Part shown: positions 51,216 through 61,907 of the stretch, piece by piece | Numbering within the stretch: position 1 is the stretch's first letter | Layout of the letters: each line of letters opens with the position of its first letter | Source: Nannocystis exedens | Lineage (GTDB): Bacteria > Myxococcota_A > Polyangia > Nannocystales > Nannocystaceae | Reading direction: 5' to 3' | Length of the DNA: 64,000 nucleotides | Assembly: GCF_002343915.1 (NCBI RefSeq) | Contig: NZ_NETK01000001.1 | Location: 1,798,001 to 1,862,000 of the forward strand | Notes under the pieces: generated by a model | What the model was told of the DNA's origin: nothing | Database searches by the model: none | The model's input: the letters and a program-made list of their open reading frames with translations, nothing else | Program-made: the position numbers and the translations under genes

Positions 51216-52335
51216 TCAACAACCCGCGGGACATCGCCGGAAGTCGAAGGTGTCCGGCTTCCCCTCCCCGCGTTCCTGATGGTTCACCGCGGCATGTTTG
51301 CCGAAGCGGAACAACCGAGTCTTGTCGGGGTGGACTTCGAGTCCGAAGCGACCGAGACGCCGCTCGAGGTCGGTCCGGAACCGGACCGCGTCGGCCTCGT
51401 GCTGGAACCCCAGCACGAAGTCGTCCGCATAGCGCACGACGATGACCTCGCCCCACGCCACACGTCCTCGCCATTGCTGTACCCACAGGTCGAGCACATA
51501 ATGCAGGTACACGTTCGCCAGGAGCGGCGAGATCGTCGCTCCCTGCGGCGTTCCACCTGCTGTGGACGACCACTTCCCTTCTTCGAGGACTCCCGCGGCC
51601 AACCACTTCTGGATGAGCCGCACGATCCTCTTGTCCGCGATACGATGCTCGATGAACTTCACCATCCACGTGTGATCGATGGCGTCGAAGAACCCGCGGA
51701 TATCCACCTCGAGCACCCAGTTCACCTTCTTGCGCGTGATCGCGGTCGCCAACGCATCCAGCGCATGGTGCTGGCTGCGTCCGGGGCGGGAACCCGTACG
51801 AGAAGCCGAGGAAGTCGACCTCGTAGATCGCGTTCAGCACCTCGACGACCGCGCGCTGGACGATCTTGTCTTCCAGCGATGCGATCCCCAACGGCCGCTC
51901 TCGACCATCGGGCTTCGGGATGTAGACGCGTCGTGAGGGCTTCGCTCGATACGCTCCGCGGTGAACGCGTGCGTGCAGGTCTGCGAGTCGTGCCTCGAGA
52001 TCCCGCCCGTACTCGCTCCATGTCATACCGTCGACGCCGGCTGCAGCCTTGCGCTCGAGCGCAAGGTAAGCATCGCGGAGTCGATCGATCGTGACGTGAT
52101 GCAGGAGCGCCGTGAACTTCTTCTTCCTGTCCCTTCGTGCTGCTTCACGCACACGGTTGGGCGCGCTGGCCCGGCGCTGTGTCCGGGGCGCGTTTTGCCC
52201 TCCCGTGTTCCCCTTGGCCGGGCTCCTTCCCTCCATCGCCTCCTCCGCCGGCGGGCCGGCTTCGTTCGGCGACTTCGTCGGTACTACGAGCCCGTCTGAC
52301 TTCTCCGGGCCGTACATTGTCGGCTTGCGGCTCAT
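51216..52335 (-). pseudogene. group II intron reverse transcriptase/maturase, frameshifted and truncated
   Basis: From the ATG at 52333-52335: LDRLRD-type N-terminus (HVTIDRLRDAYLALERKAAAGVDGMTW), SRRVYIPKPDGRERPLGI, EDKIVQRAVVEVLNAIYEVDF. A one-base shift near 51788 is needed to continue: RPGRSQHHALDALATAI, EVDIRGFFDAIDH (first catalytic Asp), TPQGATISPLLANVYL, and VVRYADDFVLGF (the YADD box). It ends KPDTFDF followed by unrelated RRCPAGC, before the thumb/X domain. Both faults make it non-functional. Confidence 0.85.
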
Positions 52336-52684
52336 GGCCTTCCCGACACGTCCCTCTGCGACGCCATCGCAGTGGGCGTCCCGGAGATCTCCCGGTTCTC
52401 GCGCAGAGAGGTTCCGTGCGTGCACGGGGTCTTCGACCGCGCAGGGCCGCACCGAGCCTCGCGCTTACGGCTCGGAGCGTCTTGCCTTCCGCCTCGCTTA
52501 ACGACGTCGGCGCCCTGAAGTACCTGATTTCGCGGCTCAATACCCGGCCCGCACGTGCCCCTGTCCCATGCTTCGCCTGCAGCCTCGCGGATGCCGACGC
52601 AGGACTCGGGGTCGTCGTGGGTCGCTACTCCTTCGACGTGAAGCTCTCGCATCTTCTCCTCTCTGCCGGTTTATCCCGGCGCAC
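51216..52684 (-). mobile_element. 3'-truncated group II intron
   Basis: The likely intron 5' end is at 52684 (minus strand GTGCGCCGGGATAAACCGGC), the usual GUGCG start. The RT ORF begins 350 bases downstream. The intron stops within the RT at ~51225, where the sequence jumps to the inverted IS-like end GGGTTGTTGAAAATC, so the X domain and RNA domains V-VI are missing. It is therefore unable to splice by itself. Confidence 0.7.
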
Positions 52685-52728
52685 TATCCGTCCGGCGAGC
52701 CGCGTCGTGGCGCGCGGCCGGGCCCGGA

Positions 52729-52985
52729 CTACACCGGCGGGGCATGATCGGCGAGCGTGACGGCGCGGAAGACGTTGGCGGCGAGGCGCTGCTGAGCGTC
52801 CTCGTGCTGGCGAATCTGCTTCCAGAAGGCGGGAGCGAGCTCGCGGACGCGGCTCTTGGGCCAGGAACAGCCGGTTTTTCCTGCCGAGGACCTCGCGGCG
52901 GAGGTTCCGCTCGCTTACGTTGTTGTCGAGCGGCAGCAAGCCTGTTCCCGGCAGCCGTGGCCGCGGGACTGCGCCCTCCATGCAA
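52729..52985 (-). pseudogene. IS66-family transposase, C-terminal remnant with internal deletion
   Basis: Minus-strand frames give LLPLDNNVSERNLRREVLGRKN, then after a jump SWPKSRVRELAPAFWKQIRQ, and finally QRLAANVFRAVTLADHAPPV with a stop at 52729. All are parts of IS66 TnpC (LP.DNN..ER.LR....GRKN, ELAP..W), but the HGIEPLGYLRDLL segment between them is missing. Related in sequence to the remnant at 30.2 kb. Confidence 0.7.
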
Positions 52986-53257
52986 GGTGGGCCTTCGGGC
53001 TCATTGGCCGACGCGAGGAGTTTTGCGATGAGTCTCGAGCCAGCACGCCGGCACCGCTGCGCGTCGCGAGTTCCCGCGCTTGTGGCGCGGCAGCCTCGCT
53101 ACTGTGAGACCAACAGCAGATGGCGCACGGGGGCACCAGCGACGCCGCCACCGGCGAGCTCGTCTGGGACGGGGTGGTCTATCCCCCGCGGGTTGAGGCC
53201 GATCTTTGCGATCTCAGCCCAGCATCGGCCGCGGCGAGGGGCTCGACCGACTGCGAT

Positions 53258-53400
53258 ATGGATCCCGACAAGTTCCTCGCCCGATTGTGCGCCCTGGCGC
53301 CGCCGCCGGGCTTCCACATGTTCAGAGACTGCGGCGCATACGCGCATCACCACCTCCGAGCTCGCATCATCCCGATGCTCCGGACGCGGCTTCGGGTCAT
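53258..53400 (+). pseudogene. IS91-family (Y2) transposase fragment
   Basis: The frame DPDKFLARLCALAPPPGFHM and AYAHHHLRARIIP matches the strongly conserved segment (FLARLCALVPPP..H..RYHGV.A....LR..I.P) near the C-terminus of IS91-type transposases. The rest on both sides is not recognisable. A short dead fragment. Confidence 0.6.
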
Positions 53401-53691
53401 CACGCTCCGGCGGGTCCCCGAATCAGGTGAATGCTCGCGTGAATCGGGCCCCCCCGAGCAGAGAATGCAGCGAGTGGCGACGAGTTCGCGCGACCCTGCG
53501 AGCCCCTCGACCCAGGTGGCCTATGTGCAATCCAGAAGTCTCCCGAGCGCCGCTCCCCCACCCCGCGCACAGCCGTGGAACGCGGCTATCGCCCGCGCCC
53601 TCGCTCGGCGCCGCCGACCCACGTCCAGGGCGGCCACGACGCTGACCGCGAATCCCATGCGGGGGGCGTCGCCCGCGCCCGATCGCGGCGC
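53401..53691. other. stretch between the IS91 scrap and the MbtH gene
   Basis: No gene that I can support. Possibly degenerate continuation of the IS91 remnant. It marks the left edge of the biosynthetic cluster. Confidence 0.35.
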
Positions 53692-53892
53692 TCAGGAGGG
53701 CGTGCGGAGGCTGAGCGGACGCATATCGGTCCAAACCTCCTTGATGTAGCTCAGGCACTCCGCCTTCGGACCGGACGGTCCGGCCTCGCGCCAGCCAGCC
53801 GGGATCTCGAGCCCCACCGGCCAGATCGAGTATTGCTCCTCGTGGTTGAGGACGACACGGTATAAGGTAGTGGCCTCATCGTCAGCGGTCAT
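53692..53892 (-). CDS. MbtH-family protein
   Basis: 66 residues from the ATG at 53890-53892. It shows the MbtH pattern: [20 protein letters not shown] (N..EQYS.WP....P.GW), then [20 protein letters not shown] and RPLSLR. MbtH proteins bind NRPS adenylation domains and are often needed for their solubility and activity; they belong with the synthetases at 55.4 kb and beyond. TATAGT lies 7 bases before the ATG and there is no Shine-Dalgarno, so the message may be leaderless. Convergent neighbour is the IS debris. Confidence 0.96.
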   Translation of the reverse strand: MTADDEATTLYRVVLNHEEQYSIWPVGLEIPAGWREAGPSGPKAECLSYIKEVWTDMRPLSLRTPS

Positions 53893-53898
53893 GTTGAC

Positions 53899-53904
53899 AC
53901 TATA
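53899..53904 (-). promoter_or_regulatory. -10-like TATAGT immediately upstream of the MbtH start
   Basis: On the minus strand TATAGT ends 7 bases before the ATG of the MbtH gene, which puts a transcription start on or next to the A of the ATG. No recognisable -35 hexamer is seen 16-18 bases upstream, and no ribosome site is present. This suggests leaderless translation, but read-through from the thioesterase gene 104 bases upstream is an alternative. Confidence 0.4.
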
Positions 53905-53995
53905 CCTCAACGCCGCCGTCGCGGGCGGCGTGAATGCAGCGAGTTGCAGGGACGCGGAGCCGCCGCGCGGGCAGCGGCGGATGGGCGGATGGAGC

Positions 53996-54778
53996 TCAGG
54001 GGACGGCCCACGACGGGGCCGCCGCCGGGCGGTCTTGCATTGCCGCGTCGAGGTCGGCCAGCGTGGTCAGGGCGACCTCGCGCCAGCGTTCGTCGACCAG
54101 GAAATGGCCGGCGTCGAACCAGTGCTCGCGAAACTCGCCCGCCCCGTGCTGCTGCCACGCGCGCAGCTCCTCGGGGGCGAGCGAATCGTCGGCGCGGCCG
54201 CCGTGGACGGCGAGCCGACAGGGGAGCGCAGGCCCCGGCACGAACGTGTAGGTCTCGAGCGCCTCGAGGTCGGCGCGCAGCGGCCGGAGCACGGCGGCGA
54301 CCAGCTCGGGGTCGGCGAGCTCCCCGTACCTCGCACCGAACCAGTTCTCCATGGCGGCGAGGAGGTCGGCGTCGGCGAGCCGGTGGAGCGGGACGCCGCC
54401 GCGGACGCGCTGGGGCGCGAGGGCAGCGGCGACGGTCAAGAGGACCGGAGAAGCGCCCGCGCCCGCGGCCAGGCGTGCGAGCTCGAAGCCGACGAGCGCG
54501 CCGAAGCTGTGGCCGAACAACGCCAGCGGCGCGGGCCTCAGGCGCCGCAGCTCGGCCGCCAGCAGCTCGACGATCGCCGCGACCCGGGTGCATGGCGGCT
54601 CGCCCAGCCGGTCCTGCCGCGCCGGCAATTGAGCGGCGACCAGCTCGACGTCCGCGGGCACCACGGCGCGCCAGCGAGAGAACGTCCCGGCGCCGCCCCC
54701 GGCGCAGGGCAGACAGAGCAGACGGACGCGCGGACGCTCGGCGGCGCGGAGGATACGGAGGGTCGGGCGCGGGTGCAT
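53996..54778 (-). CDS. type II thioesterase (NRPS editing enzyme)
   Basis: 260 residues. Alpha/beta-hydrolase: [17 protein letters not shown] (the PxAGG oxyanion loop typical of type II TEs), nucleophile elbow GHSFGA (Ser91), acid in HGGRADDSL (Asp197/198) and catalytic His225 ([10 protein letters not shown]). Length as for GrsT/RifR-type enzymes. It removes wrongly loaded acyl groups from carrier domains of the NRPS, here likely of the divergent synthetases. Same direction as the MbtH gene, 103 bases apart. Confidence 0.95.
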   Translation of the reverse strand: MHPRPTLRILRAAERPRVRLLCLPCAGGGAGTFSRWRAVVPADVELVAAQLPARQDRLGEPPCTRVAAIVELLAAELRRLRPAPLALFGHSFGALVGFELARLAAGAGASPVLLTVAAALAPQRVRGGVPLHRLADADLLAAMENWFGARYGELADPELVAAVLRPLRADLEALETYTFVPGPALPCRLAVHGGRADDSLAPEELRAWQQHGAGEFREHWFDAGHFLVDERWREVALTTLADLDAAMQDRPAAAPSWAVP

Positions 54779-55021
54779 GATCGATGAAACTATCGGCGCG
54801 GCGAATCGTCAGGGTCTCTCGAGAAGAATGCTCGCAATGAGGGGCGTGGAACTGCACTCCGTCGCAGTCCTGGCCCGCGTAACCGCGAAATGTCGGCAAC
54901 ATCGGTCCGTGGCAACGCGGGCCGTGCAGGCGGTCTCAAATGGACCGTGCGCTGTGATCACATGGCGGGATCCAGCGCCTCGCCGAGGCATCCGCCGGCC
55001 TCCGGACGAGGCCGGGCCCGC
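54779..55021. other. intergenic stretch between the thioesterase and the small gene
   Basis: I see no gene. It would contain the thioesterase promoter on the minus strand, but no convincing hexamer pair was found by eye. Confidence 0.4.
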
Positions 55022-55192
55022 TCACGGCTTGAGCGGGACGTACTGCTCGAGCACCTTCTTGATCTGCAGCTGGACGTCGGGGTTGCTGGCGAGCTCGGCG
55101 TCCACCACCGCGGTGAGACGCTCCACCTGCTCGTCCGAGAGCGTGAGGAAGAGGCTCTTGTCCATGAATTGAGCGAGATTAGACATCGACAT
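55022..55192 (-). CDS. 56-residue protein of unknown function in the NRPS cluster
   Basis: MSMSNLAQFMDKSLFLTLSD, then EQVERLTAVVDAELASNP and DVQLQIKKVLEQYVPLKP. Start set by AAAAGGATC nine bases before the ATG. Highly helical, acidic in the middle and without cysteine. The leading NLAQF followed by a charged helix superficially resembles RiPP leader peptides, but I do not recognise a family and no maturase is seen; a small regulatory or carrier-like role is equally possible. It has the best sigma70-type promoter in the window (55234-55263), so strong independent expression is likely. Confidence 0.7.
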   Translation of the reverse strand: MSMSNLAQFMDKSLFLTLSDEQVERLTAVVDAELASNPDVQLQIKKVLEQYVPLKP

Positions 55193-55233
55193 TGCTATTG
55201 ATCCTTTTCGCGCGTACACAATCGCGCGCACAC

Positions 55234-55263
55234 AGTATAGTTGAATCGTCCAAATAGCGTCAA
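55234..55263 (-). promoter_or_regulatory. sigma70-type promoter for the 56-residue gene
   Basis: On the minus strand TTGACG (55258-55263) and TATACT (55234-55239) are separated by 18 bases. Each differs from consensus at one position. The start of transcription would be near 55227, giving a leader of about 35 bases before the ATG. Confidence 0.65.
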
Positions 55264-55436
55264 GGATGCTGTCGCCCGCGACCGTGCTTTAACGGCCCCG
55301 TTCGCTGCATCGCGGGCGCGCCGCGGACGCGTCCCTCTTGCTGGTTGCCGCGGTCAGGTGATATGTTTAATGGCCCGCGATTCCCGCGGGATGTGCGTGG
55401 GGCAGCGCGCGATCGTGGATACTGCCCCGGTAGGAA

Positions 55437-58400
55437 TTGAGCTTGAGCGCCTTTGACCATTCACCCGATATTGCGCTGCCGACGATCGTACAGGAGCGAG
55501 CGCGCGAGTGTCCCGATCGGCGCGCGTTCACCTTCCTCGTGGACGGCGAATCGGAGGAGAGGTCGTGGACCTACGGCGAGCTCGACCGGCGGGCACGGGC
55601 GATCGCCGCGGCGCTGCAGGCCGCCGGCGCGGCCGGCCGCCCGGTGCTCCTGGTCGATCCGCCGGGCCTCGGCGCCATCGCGGCATTGCTGGGGTGCATG
55701 GCCGCCGGCGCGATCGCCGTGCCCGTGGCCCCGCCCGACGAGCTGCGGTCGCTCGAGCGGCTGCGCGCAATCGTCGACGACAGCCGCGCCGAACACATCC
55801 TCAGCGCATCTCCGGAGGCTCCCGGCGTCGCGGCGCTCCGCGAGCACACCCCGAACATGCGATGGGTGACGTCCCGAGAGCTGAATGGCGAAGGGTGGGA
55901 CGCTCCCCCGATCGATATGGAGAGGATTGCGCTGATCCAATACACGTCGGGCTCGACCGCGACCCCGCGCGGGGTGGTGCTGACGCACCGCAACCTCATC
56001 CACAATGAACGGAGCATCGCCGCGGCGTTCGAGAACGACGAGCGGACCATCGTCGCCGGTTGGCTACCGCTCCATCACGACATGGGGCTCATCGGCACGG
56101 TGTTGCAGCCGCTGTACCTCGGGGCCCCGGCGGTGCTCATGGCCCCCTCGCACTTCCTCCAGCGGCCGATCCGCTGGCTGCAGGCGATCGCGCGTCACCG
56201 GGCGACCACCAGCGGCGGGCCCAACTTCGCGTACGAGCTCTGCATCCGCAAGACGACCCCGGAGCAGCGCGCGGCGCTCGACCTGTCGTGCTGGCGGGTC
56301 GCCTTCAACGGCGCGGAGCCGGTGCGCGCGGACACCATGGAGCGCTTCGCCGCCGCCTTCGCCGCCGCGGGCTTCCGGCGGGAGGCGTTCTATCCGTGCT
56401 ACGGGCTGGCCGAGGCGACCTTGCTCTGCACGGGCGGCCGCCCGGGCGAGCCCGCCAAAACCATGACGGTCACCGCGGACGCCGGCGACGGCGGACGCGA
56501 GCGCGTCCTGGTCGGCTGCGGCCGCGTGCTCGGCGGGCAGGAGCTGGCGATCGTCGACCCGCACCGCCTGCGAGCCTGCGAACCCGGAGCGCTCGGCGAG
56601 GTGTGGATCCGCGGAGACAGCGTCGGGCAGGGCTACTGGGGCCGACCCGAGGACACGCGCGAGGTGTTCGGGGCCCGCCTCGACGGGGCCGGAGACCGGC
56701 CGTTCCTGCGCACCGGCGACCTCGGGCTGATGCGGGGCGACGAGCTCTACATCGCCGGCCGCCTCAAGGACCTGATCATCCTGAAGGGCCGCAACCACTA
56801 TCCCCAGGACATCGAGCGCTCGGTGGTCCGCAGCCACCCGGGCATGCGCGAGGGCTGCGGCGCAGCGTTCTCGGTCGTGCGCGACGGGGAGGAGCGCGCG
56901 GTGGTCGTGCAGGAGATCGATCCCGCGGCCGACCGGGAGCTGCTGCTCCGGGCCGCGCGCGAGGCGGTGTTCACCGACCACGGCGTCGCCCTCGACGCGG
57001 TCGTGCTGCTGCACCGGGGCACGATCTTCAAGACCACCAGCGGGAAGATCCAGCGCCGCCGCTGCCGCGCCGCCTATCTCGCCGGCGAGCTCGCCGTGGC
57101 GGCGTCGTGGCAGGCCCCGGCGGCGGGCGAGCGCCCGGCGTTCGTGGCCCCGCGACCCGGCCTCGAGGCCGAGCTGGCCGCGCTGTGGACCGAGGTGCTG
57201 GACGTGGCGCCGATCGGCCGCGACGACGACTTCTTCGCGCTCGGCGGCGGCTCGTTGCTGGCGACGCAGCTCGGCGCCCGGGTGCGGGCGGCGCTGGGGC
57301 TCGAGCTGAGCCTGGCGGCGCTGTTCTCGGCCCGCACGCTGGCGGCGACCGCCGCAGCGCTGGCGCTGGCGGGCGACGACGGGATTGCCCGCGAGGCGTC
57401 GCCGCCCGAGCCGCGCGGCCGGATCGAGCCGGAGCCGCTGGCCTTCGCCCAGCGCGGCATCTGGCTGGTCCGTCAGCTCGATCCGGACTCGCCGGCCTAC
57501 ACCATCGCCCAGGCGCTGCGGTTGACCGGCGCGCTCGAAGTCGCCGCGCTCGAGCGGGCGCTCGCGGGGGTGATCGCCCGCCACGCGACGCTGCGGACGC
57601 GGATCGTGGCGATCGACGGAGAGCCGCGCCAGGCGGTCGACCCGCCCGGGGCGTGGTCGCTGGCGGTCGAGGATCTGCGCGGGCGATCGGCGGAGGCGCG
57701 GGCCACGGCGCTGACGGAGCTCGGCCGCGAGGCGGCGCGCACGGTCTTCGACGTCAGCGCCGAGGTGTTGCTGCGCGCGCGGCTGGTCCGGGTCGACGAC
57801 GCCGAGCACGTGCTGCTCCTCGCCGTCGACCACCTCGCCGCCGACGGCTGGTCGATGCGCGTGCTGCTGCGTGAAGTGACGGAGCTCTACGCCGCCGAGC
57901 TCGCCGGTCGCGCGCCCGCGCTGCCGCCGTTGGCGGTCGAGTACGCCGACTACTGCGCGTGGCAGCGCGAGCGCCTGCAGGAGGCGCGGCTCGAGCAGCT
58001 CCTGGCGTACTGGCGGGAGCGGCTGGCGGGGCTCTCGCCGGCCCCGGCCTTGCCCGACGACCGCCGGTCCGGCGAGCCGGGGCGCCACGGCGCGACCCGC
58101 CGCTTCGAGCTGCCTTCCGAGCTGTCGCGGGCCGTGCGGGCGCTCGGCCAGCGCGAGGGCGTCACGCTCTACATGACGCTGCTCGCGGCGTTCTTCGTCC
58201 TGCTGCACCGCCTGGGCGGACAGACCGACCTGCGCGTCGGCTCGCCGTTCGCCGGCCGCGACCACGCCGTGCTCGAGCCGCTCATCGGCTGCTTCGTCAA
58301 CACGTTGGTGGTGCGCTGCGACCTGGCCGGCGACCCGAGCTTCCGCGCGCTGCTGGGGCGGGTGAAGGAGGCCGCGCTGGGGGCCTACGCGCACGCCGAG

Positions 58401-61400
58401 GCGCCGTTCGACAAGCTCGTCGAGGCGCTCCAGCCCGAGCGCGACGGCCGGCGGATGCCGCTCGTCGACGTCGGCTTCGTCCTGCAGCCCGACCCGCTGG
58501 CCGACCAGGCGCTGCCCGGGCTGCGCCTCGAGCTGCTCGAGCTCGACGGCGGCACCTCGAAGATCGACCTGACCCTGTTCATCACCGACGCCGAGCCGGC
58601 CCTGCGCGGCGCGATCGAGTACGACACGGCGCTGTTCGCCCCGGCGACCGTCGACCGGCTGATCGAGCGGTACACCGCGCTGCTCGCCGGCGTGGTCGAG
58701 GCGCCCGGGCAGCGGCTGTCGCGCCTGCCGATCCTCGGCGCCGACGAGCGCGCGTGGCTCTTGACCGGCCGCAACCCGCCGGCGTTCGTCACCCCGCCGG
58801 TGCGCTCGATCGCCGAGCTGTTCGACGCCCAGGCCGCCCGCACCCCGGACGCCGAGGCGCTGGTGTGGGGCGACGCGCGGCTCACCTACGCCGAGCTGCA
58901 CCGGCGCGCCGACCGGCTCGCGCGGCTCCTCCGCCGCCGCGGCGTCGGACCCGAGACGATGGTCGGCGTCTGCCTCGATCGGTCGCTCGAGATGGTGGTC
59001 GCCGTGCTGGCGGTGATCAAGTCCGGCGGCGCCTACGTCCCGCTCGACCCGAGCTACCCGGTCGAGCGGCTGGCGCAGATCGTCGCCGACAGCGCGCCGC
59101 GGCTGGTGCTGACCGAGGCGCGGCACACCGAGCGCCTGCCGGCGTCGGCCGGCGTGCTGCTCGTCGACCGCGAGCAGGCGGCGATCGCCGCCGAGCCCGC
59201 CGAGCCGCTCGCGGTCGTGGTCGGCCCGGAGAACCTCGCCTACGCGATCCACACCTCGGGCTCGACGGGCCGGCCGAAGGGCGTGATGGTCACGCACCGC
59301 AGCCTGATCGGCGCGTGCGCGGCGTGGGAGCGCATCTATCGCCTGCGCGAGGTCGGCAGCGCCATGCTGCAGATGGCGAGCATCTCCTTCGACGTGTTCG
59401 CGGAGGACCTGATGCGCGCGCTGTGCTTCGGCAAGAAGCTGGTGCTGTGCCCGCGGGAGGTCGTGCTCGACCCGCGCGAGCTGTACGCGCTGCTGGTGCG
59501 CGAGCGGATCGACTGGGCCGAGTTCGTGCCGGCCGGGCTGCGCAGCCTGGTGGCCTACCTCGAGGAGACCGGGCAGGACCTGCGCTTCATGCGGGTGATC
59601 GTGGCCGGCTCGGACAGTTGGTTCGTCCACGAGTACCGCCGCTTCAAGCGCCTGGGCGCCGCCGACACGCGCCTCGTCAACTCCTACGGGATGAGCGAGG
59701 CGACCATCGACAACGCCTCGTACGAGGACGAGCTCGCGGACTACCCGGCCGAGCGGATGCTGCCGGCGGGCCGTCCGTTCGCCAACACCCGCCTGTACGT
59801 GCTCGACCCGCACATGCAGCCGGCGCCGATCGGCGTGGCCGGCGAGATCTACGTCGGCGGGCCGTGCCTGGCCCGCGGCTACCTCGGCCGGCCCGAGCTG
59901 ACCGCCGAGCGCTTCGTGCCCGACCCGTTCGCGGGCGAGCCGGGGGCGCGCCTGTATCGCTCGGGCGACCGGGGGCGGATCCTCGCCAGCGGCGACCTCG
60001 AGTTCCTCGGGCGCCTCGACAACCGCGTCAAGATCCGCGGGTCGCTCATCGAGCTGGGCGACGTCGAGTCGGCGATCGGGCAGCACCCGTCGGTGCGGGA
60101 GGTCGCGGCGGTCGTGCGCGACGACCCGCGCTCGGGCGAGCCGCGCCTGCTCGCGTACGTGGTCGCCGACCCGCGCGCGCTCGAGGAGGGGGCCGACGAC
60201 GGCGACCTGCCGGCCGAACAGGTGGCGCAGTGGAAGGCCGTGTTCGACGACCTGTACGCCGAGACGTCGGCGGAGTTCGAGCCGACGCTCTACATCAAGG
60301 GCTGGGAGAGCAGCTACACCAAGACGCCGATGCCGCGCGAGGAGGTGCGCGCGTGGGTCGAGCAGACCGCGGACCGGCTGCGCGCGCTCGGCCCGCGCGA
60401 GGTCCTCGACCTCGGCAGCGGCAGCGGCCTGATGTTGCTGCGCCTCGCCGACGGCTGCACGCGCTACGTGGCCACCGACGTCTCGCAGGCGCCGCTCGAC
60501 TTCCTGGCCGACCTGCTGGCGCGGCGACAGCCGCCGCTGCCGCAGGTCCGGCTCGAGCAGCGGGCCGCCGACGCGCTGGCGGACCTCGCCCCGGCGAGCT
60601 TCGACGCGGTGATCTCGGTCTCGGTCGCGCAGTACTTCCCGGGCGTCGACTACTTGCTGCGGGTCCTCGGCGGGGCGGTCCGCGCGGTCCGTCCCGGCGG
60701 CTTCGTGTTCCTCGGCGACGTCCGCAGCTTGCCGCTGCTCGAGCTGTACCACACCTCGGTCCAGCTCCACCGCGCCGGCGACGCGACGACCTGCGACGAG
60801 CTGCGCCAGCAGGTGCGCGACAGCGTGTTCTACGAGAAGCAAATGGTGGTCGACCCGGCGCTGTTCTTCGCCTTCCAGGCCGAGCACCCGGAGGTCGCCC
60901 GCGTGGAGGTCCTGCTCGAGCGCGGGCACGTCCACAACGAGCTCAACAAGTTCCGCTACGACCTGGTCATCCACGTCGGGCCAGCGGCCGCGCCCGTCGC
61001 GTTCGCGCGGGCCGACTGGGAGCGCGACGGGCTGTCGGTGGCGGCGGTGCGGGCCCGGCTGGCCGACGAGCGCCCGGACCTGCTGGTCGTCGACGGCGTG
61101 CCGAATCTCCGCCTGAGCGTCGAGCTCCGCGTCCGCGCGCTGCTGGCCGACCCCGCGGGCCCGAGCACCGTCGGGGCGCTGCGGGAGGCGGTGCAGGCGG
61201 CGGCGCCGGCCGGCGTCGAGCCCGAGGCGCTGTGGGCCCTCGCGGACGAGCTGCCCTACGTCGTCGACCTGCGGTGGACCGCGGCCGACGGCGATGGCCG
61301 GTTCACCGCGGTGTTCCGCCGCCGCCGCGATGACGGCACCGTCGCCCCGTCGCCCGACCTGCGCCCGCCGGACGCCGCCTTCGCGGCGCGGCCGTGGGCC

Positions 61401-61903
61401 GGCTTCGCCACCGATCCCGTGCGCGCCAGCTTCGCCCGCCGGCTGCTGCCGCAGCTGCGCGAGCACCTGACGGCGAAGCTGCCGAGCTACATGGTGCCGT
61501 CGGCGTTCGTGCTGCTCGAGCGGATGCCGCTGTCGCCCAACGGCAAGATCGATCGCCGGGCGCTGCCGGCCGCCGACCCTCGCGACCGCGAGGCCGCGCG
61601 CACGGTCGTCGCCCCGCGCGGCCCGATCGAGGCCTGCCTGGCCGAGCTGTGGCAGCAGGTCCTCGCGGTCGACCGCGTCAGCGTCCACGACAACTGGTTC
61701 GACCTCGGGGGGCACTCCCTGCTCGCCACCCAGTTGGTCGCGCGAGCGCGCAAGGCGTTCCAGCTCGACCTGCCGATGCGCAGCCTGTTCGACCACCCGA
61801 CGATCGCCCGCCTCGCGGCGGTGATCGAGGGCCGGCTGCTCGCCGAGATCGAGGCGACGGCCGCGGAGGCGCCCGACACCCACGTCCAGCGAAGCGGAGC
61901 GGT

Positions 61904-61907
<4 letters not shown>
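55437..61907 (+). CDS. NRPS: FAAL - T - C - A (with inserted methyltransferase) - T
   Basis: 2156 residues from a TTG at 55437 (a TTG at 55443 fits the TAGGA site better). Domains: fatty acyl-AMP ligase 1-~580 (QYTSGST at ~168, KTTSGKIQRR near 530), carrier with LGGGSLL (Ser606), condensation ~665-1100 with DHLAADG at 798-804 instead of HHxxxDG, adenylation from ~1120 (YAIHTSGSTGRPKG 1269-1282), methyltransferase inserted in the A domain (VLDLGSGSG 1656-1664), A10 core LPSYMVPSAF...NGKIDRR, and carrier LGGHSLL (Ser2094). It would load a fatty acid and join it to the first amino acid, probably methylated. No epimerase. Confidence 0.96.

Noticed and set aside
52137..52760. plus-strand frame of 207 codons over the intron 5' region
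   Set aside because: Antisense to the intron and its RT start; no family resemblance and no start signal.
55022..55192. Calling the 56-residue gene a Nif11-type RiPP precursor
   Set aside because: It lacks the Nif11 pattern and a double-Gly cleavage site, and there is no RiPP maturation enzyme nearby.
56064..61883. 1939-codon open frame antisense to the NRPS
   Set aside because: Shadow of high-GC codon bias; Arg/Gly/His/Gln-rich with no domain, while the sense strand has clear NRPS domains.
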